Origin: Lampropedia cohaerens
GTDB lineage: Bacteria > Pseudomonadota > Gammaproteobacteria > Burkholderiales > Burkholderiaceae_C
Assembly: GCF_001005215.1 (NCBI RefSeq)
Contig: NZ_LBNQ01000009.1
Location: 124,001 to 188,000, forward strand
Length of the DNA stretch: 64,000 nucleotides
Direction of reading: 5' to 3'
The position numbers and the translations under genes were made by a program. Of the stretch, positions 10,838 to 20,743 are shown in pieces; position 1 is the stretch's first letter, and every line of letters starts with the position of its first letter. The notes below the pieces were generated by a model that saw only the letters and a program-made list of their open reading frames with translations, made no database searches and was not told where the DNA came from.

Positions 10838-11644
10838 ATGAAAAGATTCGAGCAGTACCGCATCGGCCCCAAGAACCGGTTGGCCGACATCGCCCCCCGG
10901 CAGCGGCCCTACGACCTCGGCGGCAAGAAGGCCGAGCTCAAGGAGCTGGACCGGCGCGCACGCGAGCTGGACGCGCTACAGAACCTGCTGTACGCCAGCG
11001 GGCGGCGCAAGGTGCTGCTGGTGCTGCAGGGCATGGATACCAGCGGCAAGGATGGCACCATCCGCTGGGTGTTCAAGCGCACCTCCCCGCTGGGCATTCG
11101 CGTGGCCGCCTTCAAGGCACCGAGTACGGCCGAGCGTGCGCGCGATTTCCTGTGGCGCTGCCACGCCGTCGTGCCCGCGGCAGGCGAGCTGGCGGTATGG
11201 AACCGTAGCCACTACGAGGATGTACTGGTGCCGGTGGTGGAGGGCTGGATCGGCAAGGCCGAGACGCGCCAGCGCTACGAACACATCAACCATTTCGAGA
11301 AGCTGCTGACCGACACCGGCACGACCGTCATCAAGTGCATGCTGCACATCAGCAAGGACGAGCAGAGAAAGCGCCTGCAGGAGCGACTCGACGATCCGGC
11401 CAAGAACTGGAAGTTCGCCCCGGAGGACATCACCGCGCGCAAGAAGTGGGACGCCTACCAGCAGGCCTATGACGCGCTGTTATGCGCGACGTCGACCGAT
11501 TACGCGCCCTGGTATGTCATCCCCGCCGACCGCAAGCGCCAGCGCAACCTCATCATCGCCGAGCTGCTCAACACCAAGCTGCGCGAGATGGATCTGCAGC
11601 TGCCCGACCCCGTGCCGGGGCTGGAACATGTGCGGATCGACTGA
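10838..11644 (+). CDS. PPK2-family polyphosphate:nucleotide phosphotransferase
   Basis: 268-residue PPK2-type kinase that moves phosphate between polyphosphate and nucleotides. GMDTSGKDG (65-73) is the Walker A loop, the segment WNRSHYEDVLVP (121-132) is the Walker B and lid region specific to PPK2, and LHISKDEQRKRLQERLDDP is also conserved. A strong ribosome-binding site AAGGAGG (10823-10829) lies eight bases before the ATG at 10838. Whether it acts on AMP, ADP or GDP cannot be read reliably from sequence. It lies 31 bases after rng and convergent with transketolase. Confidence 0.92.
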   Translation: MKRFEQYRIGPKNRLADIAPRQRPYDLGGKKAELKELDRRARELDALQNLLYASGRRKVLLVLQGMDTSGKDGTIRWVFKRTSPLGIRVAAFKAPSTAERARDFLWRCHAVVPAAGELAVWNRSHYEDVLVPVVEGWIGKAETRQRYEHINHFEKLLTDTGTTVIKCMLHISKDEQRKRLQERLDDPAKNWKFAPEDITARKKWDAYQQAYDALLCATSTDYAPWYVIPADRKRQRNLIIAELLNTKLREMDLQLPDPVPGLEHVRID

Positions 11645-11686
11645 CCGCTTTCTTGCGAAGCGGCCAACTGGCAAGGCCGGGGTGCT

Positions 11687-13732
11687 TTAGCTGCTGGCCT
11701 TCTGCAGCGCCAGCTCCACCGTATCGGCGACGTTCTCGGCAGTGAAGCCGAACAGCTCGAACAGCGCGCCAGCCGGGGCCGACTCGCCATAGCGGTCGAT
11801 GCCGACGACCGCCGCGCAGCCGTACTTCCACCAGAAATCGCTCACGCCCATTTCGACGGCGATGCGCGGCAGCTGCGGCGGCAGCACCTGAGTCTTGTAA
11901 GCGGCATCCTGGCGGTCAAATACCGTGGTGCTTGGCATGGAAACCACACGCACGGCAATCTTGCGCTCGGCAAGCAGTTGCTGCGCGGCCAGCGCCAGCT
12001 GCACTTCCGAGCCCGTGGCAATCAGCACGGCCTGTGCCGGCTGCTGCAGTCCAACGGCCTGCGGCTCGGCGAGCACGTAGGCGCCGTTGGCGATCTCGTC
12101 CAGTGCAGCTTCCGTCTTGGGCGCATAGGCGAGGTTCTGGCGGCTCAGCAGCAGCGCGCTGGGGCGGTGCTGCTGGCTCAGTGCCACCGTCCAGGCGATG
12201 GCCGTCTCGGTCGTGTCGGCGGGCCGCCACACGTCGAGGTTGGGAATCAGCCGCAGGCTGGCGGCATGTTCGATCGACTGGTGGGTGGGGCCATCCTCGC
12301 CAAGGCCAATCGAGTCGTGCGTGAAGACGTGGATGACGCGCCGCTTCATCAGCGCGGCCATGCGTATGGCATTGCGGCTGTAGTCGCTGAAGGTCAGGAA
12401 GGTGCCGCCGTAGGGGATGAAACCGCCGTGCAGCGCGATGCCGTTCATGATGGCGGCCATGCCGAACTCGCGCACGCCGTAGTTGATGTGACGGCCGATG
12501 CGGCCGTCCTCGGTGGTGACGACCCGGCCTTGCGCGTCGACGCGGAAGTCGGCGGTGGCCGCTGTCTTGGTGAGGTTGGAGCCGGTCAGGTCGGCCGAGC
12601 CGCCCAGCAGCTCCGGCAGCGCTGCCGTCAGCCCTTCCAGGGCCAGCTGACTGGCCTTACGGCTGGCCACGGTGGCGGCACTGTCATGGGCCTGCGAAGC
12701 GATCTGCGCGGCCACCGCGCCAAAATCCTCGGGCAGCGCGCCCGCCATGCGGCGCGTGAACTCGGCAGCCAGTTGCGGATAGGCCTTGGCATAGGCCTTG
12801 AAGCGCTTTTGCCAGGCCGACTGCGCCTTCTTGCCGGCTGCGCGGGCATCCCAGTCTGCATAGACGGACTTGGGGATCTTGAACGGCTCGTGCTTCCAGC
12901 CCAGTTGCTGGCGCGTGAGTGCGATTTCTTCAGCACCCAGCGGCTCGCCATGGGCCTTGGACGTGTCCTGGCGATTCGGGCTGCCCTTGCCGATGTGGGT
13001 CTTGCAGATGATCAATGTGGGCTTGTCGGTGCTTTTCTTGGCCTCGGCAATGGCCGCATCCAGTGCCTGCACGTCGTGGCCGTCGACCGGGCCGATGACG
13101 TTCCACTGATAGGCGCGAAAGCGCGCTGCGGTGTCATCGACAAACCAGGGCGTGACTTTGCCGTCGATGGAGATGCCATTGTCGTCGTACAGCGCAATGA
13201 GCTTGCCCAGCTTCCAGGCACCGGCCAGCGCGGCCGCCTCGTGACTGATGCCTTCCATCAGGCAGCCGTCGCCAAGGAACACATAGGTGTGGTGGTCGAC
13301 GATGGTGTGGCCGTCGCGGTTGAACTCGGCAGCCAGCAGCTTCTCGGCGAGCGCAAAGCCCACGGCGTTGGTAATGCCCTGGCCGAGCGGGCCAGTGGTG
13401 GTCTCGACGCCGGGGGTGACGTCCACTTCCGGGTGGCCGGCCGTGCGGCTGTGCAGCTGGCGGAAGTTCTTCAGCTCCTCGATTGGCAGGTCGTAGCCGC
13501 TCAGGTGCAGCAGCGCGTACAGCAGCATCGATGCATGGCCGTTGGAGAGGATGAAGCGGTCACGGTCGGGCCAGTGCGGATCGGCCGGATTGTGGCGCAG
13601 GTGGTGCGCCCACAGGGCCACGGCCATCTCTGCCATGCCCATGGGGGCGCCGGGGTGGCCGGATTTGGCTTGTTGAACGGCGTCCATGGCCAATGCGCGA
13701 ATGGCATTGGACATTGCAGTGGTTTTGGCCAT
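11687..13732 (-). CDS. tkt: Transketolase
   Basis: 681-residue thiamine-diphosphate enzyme of the pentose phosphate and Calvin pathways. The N-terminal [20 protein letters not shown] is the family opener; [15 protein letters not shown] (from about residue 152) is the ThDP/magnesium GDG motif; the pyrimidine domain has [20 protein letters not shown] with the catalytic Glu. The C-terminal transketolase domain is complete, and full length is typical (660-690). It is separated from opgH by 95 bases on the same strand, where TAAAAT (minus strand, 13798-13803) may be a -10 element. A long frame on the opposite strand is a composition artefact. Confidence 0.97.
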   Translation of the reverse strand: MAKTTAMSNAIRALAMDAVQQAKSGHPGAPMGMAEMAVALWAHHLRHNPADPHWPDRDRFILSNGHASMLLYALLHLSGYDLPIEELKNFRQLHSRTAGHPEVDVTPGVETTTGPLGQGITNAVGFALAEKLLAAEFNRDGHTIVDHHTYVFLGDGCLMEGISHEAAALAGAWKLGKLIALYDDNGISIDGKVTPWFVDDTAARFRAYQWNVIGPVDGHDVQALDAAIAEAKKSTDKPTLIICKTHIGKGSPNRQDTSKAHGEPLGAEEIALTRQQLGWKHEPFKIPKSVYADWDARAAGKKAQSAWQKRFKAYAKAYPQLAAEFTRRMAGALPEDFGAVAAQIASQAHDSAATVASRKASQLALEGLTAALPELLGGSADLTGSNLTKTAATADFRVDAQGRVVTTEDGRIGRHINYGVREFGMAAIMNGIALHGGFIPYGGTFLTFSDYSRNAIRMAALMKRRVIHVFTHDSIGLGEDGPTHQSIEHAASLRLIPNLDVWRPADTTETAIAWTVALSQQHRPSALLLSRQNLAYAPKTEAALDEIANGAYVLAEPQAVGLQQPAQAVLIATGSEVQLALAAQQLLAERKIAVRVVSMPSTTVFDRQDAAYKTQVLPPQLPRIAVEMGVSDFWWKYGCAAVVGIDRYGESAPAGALFELFGFTAENVADTVELALQKASS

Positions 13733-13827
13733 CGGGAAAAGCTCCAGAAATCAAGGGGGATGGGGGCGGGTGCCTGCGCAGGGCAGCAAAACCGGCCATT
13801 TTAGCGGCTAGCCCGCGGCAGGGTCCG

Positions 13828-16032
13828 CTAGCGGGGCAGGGCAGCCAGCTGGGCAAACAGCGTGCGGTCGGCCAATACGAAGCCCAGTTCGGCAGGAGTG
13901 AGCCATGCGAGCGCGTCGCGCTGGCTCCGCGCATCCTCCAGTTTCACGCGTGCTAGCGCCAGCGCAGGTGGAATGTCGCGTGTCTGGGGCTGCTGCGGCG
14001 GCAGGGTCAGCGCCAGGTGGCGCGCCACCAGTTCCGGCTGGGCCAGCTGCTCCAGCAACGGGGCGGTCGCACCGATGCGCGCGGCGTAATCGCACTCCAC
14101 CTGCTTACGCAGCAGCAACGGCGCCGGAGGCTGGTTCTCCTCCGGCGTCTGCAGCCAGCCGCGCTCTGCGAACCAGCGTCCAATCTTTGGGGAGGCCGTC
14201 CACGCCGAGATCGGCACGGCCAGCAATAGGCCAACCAGCATGGGCGAGAGCCAAGCCAGCAAGGCCCAGGAATTAAACCAGGCTGCCGCGCCCAGGGCCA
14301 GACCCAGCACCATGTGCCATTTGTGACGCCGCAGCAGCTGCCCCCATGGCAGCGTGCCGTCGTCACGACGCTGGGCGTTCCACTTGGTCGTGCTGCCAGC
14401 CAGCACTGCCAGCACGGCAGCGGAGTGCACGCACATCATCACCGGGGCAATGAGGATCGACAGCAGCGTCTCGAACAGGACGTTGCGCAGCAGCCGCGCT
14501 GCGCCTCCAGCACTGCGGCGCAGGGACTTGCGCAGCAGATACAGCAGGGTGCCCATCAGCTTGGGCACGAGCAGCACGCCCATGGTGATGAAGAACAGGC
14601 GCAGGGCGCGGGGCGCGTCCTGGCGCGGCCAGACCGGCAGGAACGAGTCGGAGCTGAAATAGTCCGGCCGGATGTACTGCGCCTGCATGGCCAGCATCAA
14701 CCCCACCAGCACCAGCAGCAGCCACAGCACCGAGCTGACATAGGACATGATGCCGGTAGCCAGGTGGGCGCGGCTGACCCAGTGCAGCCCGCGTGCGCAG
14801 ATGACGCGCGCATGCTGCAGATTGCCCTGGCACCAGCGGCGATCGCGTATGGCCATGTCGACGATGGAGGGCGGTGCCTCCTCGTAGGAGCCGGGCAGGT
14901 CGTCGGCAATGAGAATCTGCCAGCCGGCGCGGCGCATCAGGGCAGCCTCCACAAAATCGTGGCTGAGGATGGCTCCGCCGAAAGGGGGCTTGCCTGGCAG
15001 GTGTGGCAGGCCGGCAGCTTCCATGAAGGCCTGGCGCCGGATGATGGCGTTGTGGCCCCAGTAGTTGCCCGAAGGATTGGTCCATGCGGCCAGCCCGCTG
15101 GCCACAATCGGCCCGTAGATGGCGTTGGCGAACTGCTGCAGGCGCGCCGTCAGGCTCACGCCGTCGATGAGCCTGGGCACCGTCTGCACGAGACCGGCGC
15201 GGGGTTCGTGCTCGATGCGGTAGACCAGCCCCAGCAGCGCGTGGGCCGACAGCAGACTGTCGGCGTCCAGCGTGAGCAGGTAGTCGTAACGCGCGCCCCA
15301 CTGCTCGCAGAACTGGTGCAGGTTGCCGGATTTGCTGTCGGTATTGATGGTGCGGCGCCGGTAGTACAGGCCTGCTGTGGGCCAGCGCTGGCGCAGCAGC
15401 GAGATGGCTTCTTCCTCCTGCAGTGCGCGCTCTGGCACGCGCGTGTCCGACAGCAAAAACCAGTCGAACCACTGCAGCGCGCGGTCGCCGTACTGCTGCT
15501 GCAGGTCGGCCAGCATGGCATGCAGCGATGCGGCGATGGCTGCCGCATCCTCGTTGTAGCAAGGCATCAGCACGGCAGTGCGGCCTTGCGGGGCGAAGTC
15601 AGCCAGTTGCGCCTGCAGCGGCGGGCGCAGGCTGAGCTGCCACTGCCGTACGAATCCGGCCACCGCCGTGACCGCCGCCAGGGCGATCGGGCTGAAGGTG
15701 ACGACAAACAGCGCCCACAGGCACCATTCCAGGACTGTCATGCTGTCCAGCGACAGCACTGCATGCATCTCGTAGGCGCCGAAGATGGCCAGCGCGGCAG
15801 CCGGAACCAGCACGGCCAGGCGCCGCAGTGCCTGGCCTTTCACGTTGGCCAGGCGACGCTGCGCTGCGGGCGGTGCACGGCGCAAATCCTGACGCGGCAT
15901 GGCACTGGGCAGCGCAGGCGGCATGCCGCCTGTGTCTTGCGGTGCCGTCTCAGCGGAGGTGCCGGGCTGCGTCTGCGCCGACACCGCGGCGTCATCTGCC
16001 GAAGGGGAGGAGGTCATGGCAGGATCTGACAT
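13828..16032 (-). CDS. opgH: Osmoregulated periplasmic glucan glucosyltransferase OpgH
   Basis: 734-residue inner-membrane GT2 enzyme that polymerises the glucan backbone from UDP-glucose and passes it to the periplasm. The cytoplasmic catalytic domain holds VLMPCYNED, the DTDSKSGN-type segment, LLTLDADSLL, ILSHDFVEAALMRRAGW and RDRRWCQGNLQH, covering the D, DxD, D and (Q/R)xxRW positions of processive glycosyltransferases. Hydrophobic segments flank it on both sides. It follows opgG by 72 bases. The N-terminal 60 residues are Ala/Pro-rich and poorly conserved. Confidence 0.95.
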   Translation of the reverse strand: MSDPAMTSSPSADDAAVSAQTQPGTSAETAPQDTGGMPPALPSAMPRQDLRRAPPAAQRRLANVKGQALRRLAVLVPAAALAIFGAYEMHAVLSLDSMTVLEWCLWALFVVTFSPIALAAVTAVAGFVRQWQLSLRPPLQAQLADFAPQGRTAVLMPCYNEDAAAIAASLHAMLADLQQQYGDRALQWFDWFLLSDTRVPERALQEEEAISLLRQRWPTAGLYYRRRTINTDSKSGNLHQFCEQWGARYDYLLTLDADSLLSAHALLGLVYRIEHEPRAGLVQTVPRLIDGVSLTARLQQFANAIYGPIVASGLAAWTNPSGNYWGHNAIIRRQAFMEAAGLPHLPGKPPFGGAILSHDFVEAALMRRAGWQILIADDLPGSYEEAPPSIVDMAIRDRRWCQGNLQHARVICARGLHWVSRAHLATGIMSYVSSVLWLLLVLVGLMLAMQAQYIRPDYFSSDSFLPVWPRQDAPRALRLFFITMGVLLVPKLMGTLLYLLRKSLRRSAGGAARLLRNVLFETLLSILIAPVMMCVHSAAVLAVLAGSTTKWNAQRRDDGTLPWGQLLRRHKWHMVLGLALGAAAWFNSWALLAWLSPMLVGLLLAVPISAWTASPKIGRWFAERGWLQTPEENQPPAPLLLRKQVECDYAARIGATAPLLEQLAQPELVARHLALTLPPQQPQTRDIPPALALARVKLEDARSQRDALAWLTPAELGFVLADRTLFAQLAALPR

Positions 16033-16104
16033 GGGGATAACAGACGCGCGGGCGACCAGCGCGCAACAGGCAGTGCGCGCCCTGCGCGGCGGGCCATGGT
16101 TGCG

Positions 16105-17652
16105 TCATGGCGTCCAGCGGTAGACCCAGCTCTCCGCGGGGCGTCCGTCGGCGACGTTGAGATCCACACGCAGTTCGATCAGCTTTTCGCTGGCAGGGTC
16201 GAGTTCAAACGACACGCGATATGCATGGGTCTGCGGGTTGCGCCGCACCACGACGTTGCTGATCGTGCCAACCGAGGCCGACACCTGCGCGGTTGGCAGC
16301 TCATCGGGCAGGGCCGTGCCTTCGATCGGCACTTCGTAGTCGATCACGAACAGGCGCCGTGGTGTCGGCTCGGAAATGCTGGCGCGCCCCACACGGGTTG
16401 CAGCCACGTGTAGTTCGCCAGGACGCGTCTGCGGTCCTGTGCCCCAGTTGAGCCGATAGGCGAAGCGGTAGGTCTGCCCGGCTGCTAGCGGTTCGCTGGG
16501 GCGCCAGAACGCCACGATGTTGTCGTGAATTTCGGACTGCGTAGGAATCTCTACCAGCACCACGGAACCTGAACCCCAGTCGCCCTGTGGCTCGACCCAC
16601 AGGCTTGGGCGACGCTCGTAATGAGCCTCAAGATCCTGATAGTTGTGGTAATGGCGGTTACGTTGCATCAGTCCAAAACCCCAGGGTGATTCGTCCATGA
16701 AGGCACTGATCTGCAGGTTCTGCGGATTGGCCAGCGGGCGCCACAGGCGCTCGCCGCGGCCGTTGATCATCAGCAGGCCATCGGAGTCGTGCACGCTGGG
16801 CCGGAAGTCGTCCACGCCGATGCGGTCATTGGCGCCGAAGAAGTACATGCTGGTGCCCGGGGCCAGCCCGACTTCGGTAATTTTCACGCGTGGAAACAGC
16901 GTCGCCTGAACGTCCATTACCGTGTTGTCACCCGGGCGCACGATGAAGGTGTACGCCCCGGCCACGCTGGGGCTGTCAAGCAGGGCATGCACCTTGATCA
17001 GGTCGGTCTGTGCGCGCGGACGCTCGACCCAGAAGGCACGAAACAGCGGGAACTCCTCGCCAGCGGGCGAGCCGGTACCGATGGCCAGCCCGCGAGCCGA
17101 CATGCCATAGACCTGATTGCGGCCCAGGGCGCGGAAATAGCTCGCACCCTGGAAGACCAGTAGCTCGTCCCACACGCCGGAACGGTTCAGCTGGTTGTGC
17201 AGCCGCAGGCCGGAAAAGCCGATGTCCTCGGCAGGCAGGCTGACCTGGGCCGGCGGCTCCACGGAGAATAGATCGGGGGCGTAGCGCACATGCTTGGCGC
17301 GGCCATCGGCCACGGTGGCAATCTCCACGGGCTCCTTGTAGTAAAAGCCCGAGACGAACATCTGCATGCGGTAGGGCAGCGGCTGATCGGCCCAGATGGC
17401 GCGCTCAGGCCGGTAGCGGATGGCGCGGTACTGGTCGTAGGTGAGCTTGTCAAGGGATTCAGGCACGGGCGCCGGTGCGCTGTAGGGCTTGGCGGCGAGC
17501 TCGCGCGCAAGGTTTTCCACCGTGTCGGCGGTGAAGGGGCCGTCAACGGTGAACTGGGCTTCGGCGTGGGAAACGCTGGCCATGGCCACAGCCAGCAGGC
17601 CAGGAAATAACAGTCGCTCAAGCGACAGCGTGGGCAAAGAGAAGGAAATCAT
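16105..17652 (-). CDS. opgG: Periplasmic glucan biosynthesis protein OpgG
   Basis: 515-residue periplasmic protein needed for glucan backbone synthesis or branching, partner of OpgH. A signal peptide is visible: MISFSLPTLSLERLLFPG, then LLAVAMASVSHAEA. The mature part has the family segments LTYDQYRAIRYRPERAIW, FFGANDRIGVDDFRPSVHDSDGLLM and DESPWGFGLMQRNRHYHNYQDLEAHYERRPS (quoted in parts). It is the first gene of the opgGH unit. A run of seven G (17676-17682 on the plus strand) lies 23 bases upstream of the start codon. Confidence 0.95.
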   Translation of the reverse strand: MISFSLPTLSLERLLFPGLLAVAMASVSHAEAQFTVDGPFTADTVENLARELAAKPYSAPAPVPESLDKLTYDQYRAIRYRPERAIWADQPLPYRMQMFVSGFYYKEPVEIATVADGRAKHVRYAPDLFSVEPPAQVSLPAEDIGFSGLRLHNQLNRSGVWDELLVFQGASYFRALGRNQVYGMSARGLAIGTGSPAGEEFPLFRAFWVERPRAQTDLIKVHALLDSPSVAGAYTFIVRPGDNTVMDVQATLFPRVKITEVGLAPGTSMYFFGANDRIGVDDFRPSVHDSDGLLMINGRGERLWRPLANPQNLQISAFMDESPWGFGLMQRNRHYHNYQDLEAHYERRPSLWVEPQGDWGSGSVVLVEIPTQSEIHDNIVAFWRPSEPLAAGQTYRFAYRLNWGTGPQTRPGELHVAATRVGRASISEPTPRRLFVIDYEVPIEGTALPDELPTAQVSASVGTISNVVVRRNPQTHAYRVSFELDPASEKLIELRVDLNVADGRPAESWVYRWTP

Positions 17653-17845
17653 CTTGACAGATTCTCAACGCAATTGGGGGGGCAGACAGCCTGCAACGCA
17701 ACAGCCGCGTATTTGGCCGACGGGAAATGTCACCAGGTTGTAAAAATATCTTTTCAGCTCCGCACGGCGCGCCCTGCAGGACAACTGTGCGCGCAGTCGC
17801 CACGCGAATTTTGAGGCTTACCACGCCGCGTTTCGTTTTCACGGC

Positions 17846-19108
17846 TTACTGCGGCGGGTTAGCGGCGACCGTGCCGTGCATTGGGACAGGGCCACCAGCA
17901 TAAAGCCATGGGCTGTCCATGGCGATCGGCGCGGCCACTGTCAGTGCCAGATTACGTGCGGCAGCCAAGGGTCCCCAGAGGTGGAAGATGCGCCCATTGC
18001 GCCAGGCCTGCCTTTGTACTCTGGCGACACGCCGGGCGCGCAGGCGTGCGTAGTGGGCAAAGGCGGCCACCACGTCACTGCCCTGACTGGCCAGGGACTG
18101 ACGCAACTGTTCGGCATCTTCGATCGCCATGGCGGCACCCTGAGCGAGAAAAGGCACCATCGGATGGGCGGCATCGCCCAGGGCGGCGACGCGCCCACTG
18201 GCCAGCTCCTGCGCGTCGCGTACCGCTGGGCGCAGCCGCAGCGGCCAACGCGTCCAGCGCGCATCGCGCAGCGGCTGGCCATGGGCATCGATCGCGGCCA
18301 GTACGTCTTCCAGCGCAGAATGGCGCTGCTGGCTACGCGCCAGCACGGCTCGGATGTCAGCCAGATCGGCCGCGTTTACGGCAGGCGGTAGCAATCCGTC
18401 CGCGACGATCAGCACCACATTGAGCCACTCGCCACCGCGCAGCGGATAGACCACCGCATGCATCTGACGACCCAGCCAGGCGGTGACGGTGTTGCTGCGC
18501 AGGCGCTGCGGCAGTGCCGCCTGCTTGACCACGCCGCGGTACGCCGTCAGGCCCGTGCGATCATGGGCGGCGATGTTCATCGCCTGGGCGCTGAGGGTGC
18601 TCTGCACACCTTCGGCCAGCAGGGCCGCGTCGGTGCGGACCGTGTACTGGGCGTCATCGGCACCGGTGATCAGGGTGTCCACCCCGGCTGCGTCCTGCGC
18701 GATAGCGGTGGCCTGCATGCCTGTGCCGATTTGCAGGTCCGACTGGGCTTTGGCATGGGCCAGCAGCAGGCTGTGCAGGTCGGTGCGCAGCACCGTCGCA
18801 TAGGGTGCGCCGTAGCGCTGTCTGGCGCGGTTGGTAAGCGGCAGCCGACCCAGTTCCCTGCCACTGGCCATGTCGCGGGTCACGATTGCCTCGGGCATGC
18901 TGACGACTTCCCGCAGGGCCGCATCCAGCCCCCAACTTTGCAGGCAGCGCCACGCGTTCGGGGAGATCTGCAGACCAGCACCCAGTTCGCCGAAGTCGGC
19001 GCGCCGTTCCAGTAGCCGCACTGCATGTCCGTCGCGGCCCAGCGCAACGGCAGCCGCGCAACCCGCGATGCCGGCCCCGACAATCAAGATTTCAACGCTT
19101 TGAACCAT
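17846..19108 (-). CDS. FAD-dependent aromatic-ring monooxygenase
   Basis: 420-residue class A flavoprotein monooxygenase of the salicylate/3-hydroxybenzoate hydroxylase type, using NAD(P)H and O2. GAGIAG (11-16) is the Rossmann dinucleotide-binding loop, YATVLRTDLHSLLLAHA is the conserved DG-region neighbour, and AALGDAAHPMVPFLAQGAAMAIEDA is the GD motif that binds the FAD ribityl and pyrophosphate. The substrate cannot be assigned; no aromatic catabolic genes surround it. It lies downstream of coaE on the same strand, 84 bases away, where betaproteobacteria often have zapD. Confidence 0.85.
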   Translation of the reverse strand: MVQSVEILIVGAGIAGCAAAVALGRDGHAVRLLERRADFGELGAGLQISPNAWRCLQSWGLDAALREVVSMPEAIVTRDMASGRELGRLPLTNRARQRYGAPYATVLRTDLHSLLLAHAKAQSDLQIGTGMQATAIAQDAAGVDTLITGADDAQYTVRTDAALLAEGVQSTLSAQAMNIAAHDRTGLTAYRGVVKQAALPQRLRSNTVTAWLGRQMHAVVYPLRGGEWLNVVLIVADGLLPPAVNAADLADIRAVLARSQQRHSALEDVLAAIDAHGQPLRDARWTRWPLRLRPAVRDAQELASGRVAALGDAAHPMVPFLAQGAAMAIEDAEQLRQSLASQGSDVVAAFAHYARLRARRVARVQRQAWRNGRIFHLWGPLAAARNLALTVAAPIAMDSPWLYAGGPVPMHGTVAANPPQ

Positions 19109-19192
19109 GGAGCAGATTGTGCAGGCGCTTTTGCCTGCGCGATGCCAAAGCGCGCGACTATACGCGCAGTCCGGACCCGCTCAAGCCGCTCG

Positions 19193-19855
19193 TCATGCGC
19201 CGGGTGCCACCGCGGCACGCACGGGTAGCCGCAGCAGCTGGCCCAGAGCAGTCACGTGCGTGGCCAGTGTTGCCAGGTCGATGGCGTCGTTGGCGACCAC
19301 GCTGTCGGCAAAGCGCAGCCGTTGCGTACGACTGGCCTGGCTGGCGATGATGGCCTGCACCTGCTGCGCGGGCAGTGCCGAGCGCTGCACCACCCGGGCC
19401 AGCTGCACGGCTGGCGGGCAGTCAACGACGATGATGTGCTGCAGTCTGGCCGGCCAGTGGGGCGATTCGACCAGCAGCGGGATGTCGAGCAGCACGTCAC
19501 GCATGCCCTGCGCGCGCAGCGCGTGCACGCGTGCATCGATTGCCTCAAAGATCAGCGGGTGCAGCAGCTGCTCCAGCGCCTGGCGGGCTGAGCGGTCCGC
19601 GAAGACCAGTGCGCGCATGCGCGCGCGGTCCATGGCACCGTCGGCGGTGACGAATGCCGGACCGAACCGCGCCGCGATGGCCGGCACCGCCGCGCCACCT
19701 GCAGCGGTGAGGCGGCGCGAGACGGCGTCGGCATCCACCAGACCGATGGCAAAATGCGTCTCGAACAGCCGCGCCACGGTACTCTTTCCGCTGCCGATGC
19801 CGCCGGTCAGCCCGATGCACCGTGATGTGCCTTGCAGAGGGGCTGGCGCAGCCAT
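19193..19855 (-). CDS. coaE: Dephospho-CoA kinase
   Basis: 220-residue P-loop kinase for the last step of coenzyme A synthesis, phosphorylating the 3'-OH of dephospho-CoA. CIGLTGGIGSGKSTVARLF contains the Walker A loop (residues 18-26), followed by LVDADAVSRRL, the Asp substrate-binding motif, and DIPLLVESPHW. The frame is open far upstream through the pilD gene in another reading, so the ATG at 19855, two bases after the pilD stop, is chosen. It is co-transcribed with pilD-pilC, a common arrangement in this group. Confidence 0.95.
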   Translation of the reverse strand: MAAPAPLQGTSRCIGLTGGIGSGKSTVARLFETHFAIGLVDADAVSRRLTAAGGAAVPAIAARFGPAFVTADGAMDRARMRALVFADRSARQALEQLLHPLIFEAIDARVHALRAQGMRDVLLDIPLLVESPHWPARLQHIIVVDCPPAVQLARVVQRSALPAQQVQAIIASQASRTQRLRFADSVVANDAIDLATLATHVTALGQLLRLPVRAAVAPGA

Positions 19856-19857
19856 GT

Positions 19858-20742
19858 TCAGCCGCCTGTCAGCAGGCGATCCAGCCAATGTTGCAGGGTT
19901 TGCGGCCCCAGTGCCATCACCACCAGACCGGCGCCGCCGAGAAACGGCCCATACGGCATGTAGCCGCCCTCGCGCAACCCGTGGCAGAGCTTGAGGGCAA
20001 TGCCCACGATGGCACCGATAACCGATGACATCAGCACCACCGGCAGGATGGCTCCCGCACCCAGCCAGGCACCGATGGCAGCCAGCAGTTTGAAGTCGCC
20101 ATGGCCCATGCCTTCCTTGCCGGTAGCAAGCTTGAAAACGATGTAGACCGACCACAGCGACAGGTAGCCGGCGATGGCGCCGAGCACTGCCTCGCGCAGC
20201 GGCGTGGCAGTCACGCCCAGCCAGGACAGCAGCAGCCCGGCCCACAGCAGGGGCAGCGTCATGTTGTCGGGCAGCAGCGTAGTGTCCCAGTCGATGCACA
20301 CCAGCGCCAGTAGCGTCGCGCTAAAGCCTGCCCAGGCCAACGCCTGCCAGCTCACGCCCCAGCGGTAGCCGCAGTACGCAAACAGCAGGGCGCAGGCGAT
20401 TTCCACCAGCGGATAGCGCAGGCTAATGTGTGTGTGGCAGCTGCGGCATTGGCCGCGCAGCAGCAGGTAGCTGATGACGGGAATGTTTTCCCAGGCGGTG
20501 ATGCCGTGCCCGCAGCTTGGGCAGCGCGAACGCGGTGCCCAAAGGTTCAGGCGCTGCGCTGCGGCAGGCAGCGCGTCCTCTGGCAGTGCCACGCCCTGCT
20601 CCTGCAGAAAGGCCGCGCTGTCGCGCCGCCAGCTGTGCTGCAGCATGAGTGGCACGCGGTGAATCACCACGTTCAGGAAACTGCCCACCAGCAGTCCCAG
20701 TACACCGGCCAGTACCGCGGCCCATTCTGCCTGCATTGCCAT
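19858..20742 (-). CDS. pilD: Type IV prepilin peptidase / N-methyltransferase PilD
   Basis: 294-residue inner-membrane aspartyl protease that cleaves prepilin leader peptides and methylates the new N terminus. GLLVGSFLNVVIHRVP near the N terminus is typical; two CxxC pairs (Cys74/77 and Cys99/102) form the zinc-binding cytoplasmic domain; the catalytic aspartates lie in CIDWDTTLLPD (about 149-159) and GMGHGDFKLLAAIGAW. The ATG at 20742 lies one base beyond the pilC stop, so the two are tightly coupled. It would also process type II secretion pseudopilins if these are encoded elsewhere. Confidence 0.95.
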   Translation of the reverse strand: MAMQAEWAAVLAGVLGLLVGSFLNVVIHRVPLMLQHSWRRDSAAFLQEQGVALPEDALPAAAQRLNLWAPRSRCPSCGHGITAWENIPVISYLLLRGQCRSCHTHISLRYPLVEIACALLFAYCGYRWGVSWQALAWAGFSATLLALVCIDWDTTLLPDNMTLPLLWAGLLLSWLGVTATPLREAVLGAIAGYLSLWSVYIVFKLATGKEGMGHGDFKLLAAIGAWLGAGAILPVVLMSSVIGAIVGIALKLCHGLREGGYMPYGPFLGGAGLVVMALGPQTLQHWLDRLLTGG

Positions 20743-20743
20743 C

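Noticed and set aside
11645-11663. CCGCTT/AAGCGG hairpin between the PPK2 and transketolase genes.
   Set aside because: Six-base stem with a seven-base loop and no T run on either strand; too weak to call.
11978-13804. A 608-codon open frame opposite transketolase.
   Set aside because: Antisense artefact of GC-rich codon use; no recognisable domain and full overlap with tkt.
13802-13830. Inverted repeat TAGCGG/CCGCTA spanning the opgH stop, considered as a terminator.
   Set aside because: The T run lies on the wrong side for the minus-strand transcript.
14314-16029. A 571-codon open frame opposite opgH.
   Set aside because: Same reason: His/Gln-rich translation without protein features, inside a clear gene.
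17676-17682. Seven consecutive G upstream of opgG, considered as a phase-variation tract.
   Set aside because: Seven bases are short for slippage and it lies outside the coding region with no promoter aligned to it; noted only.
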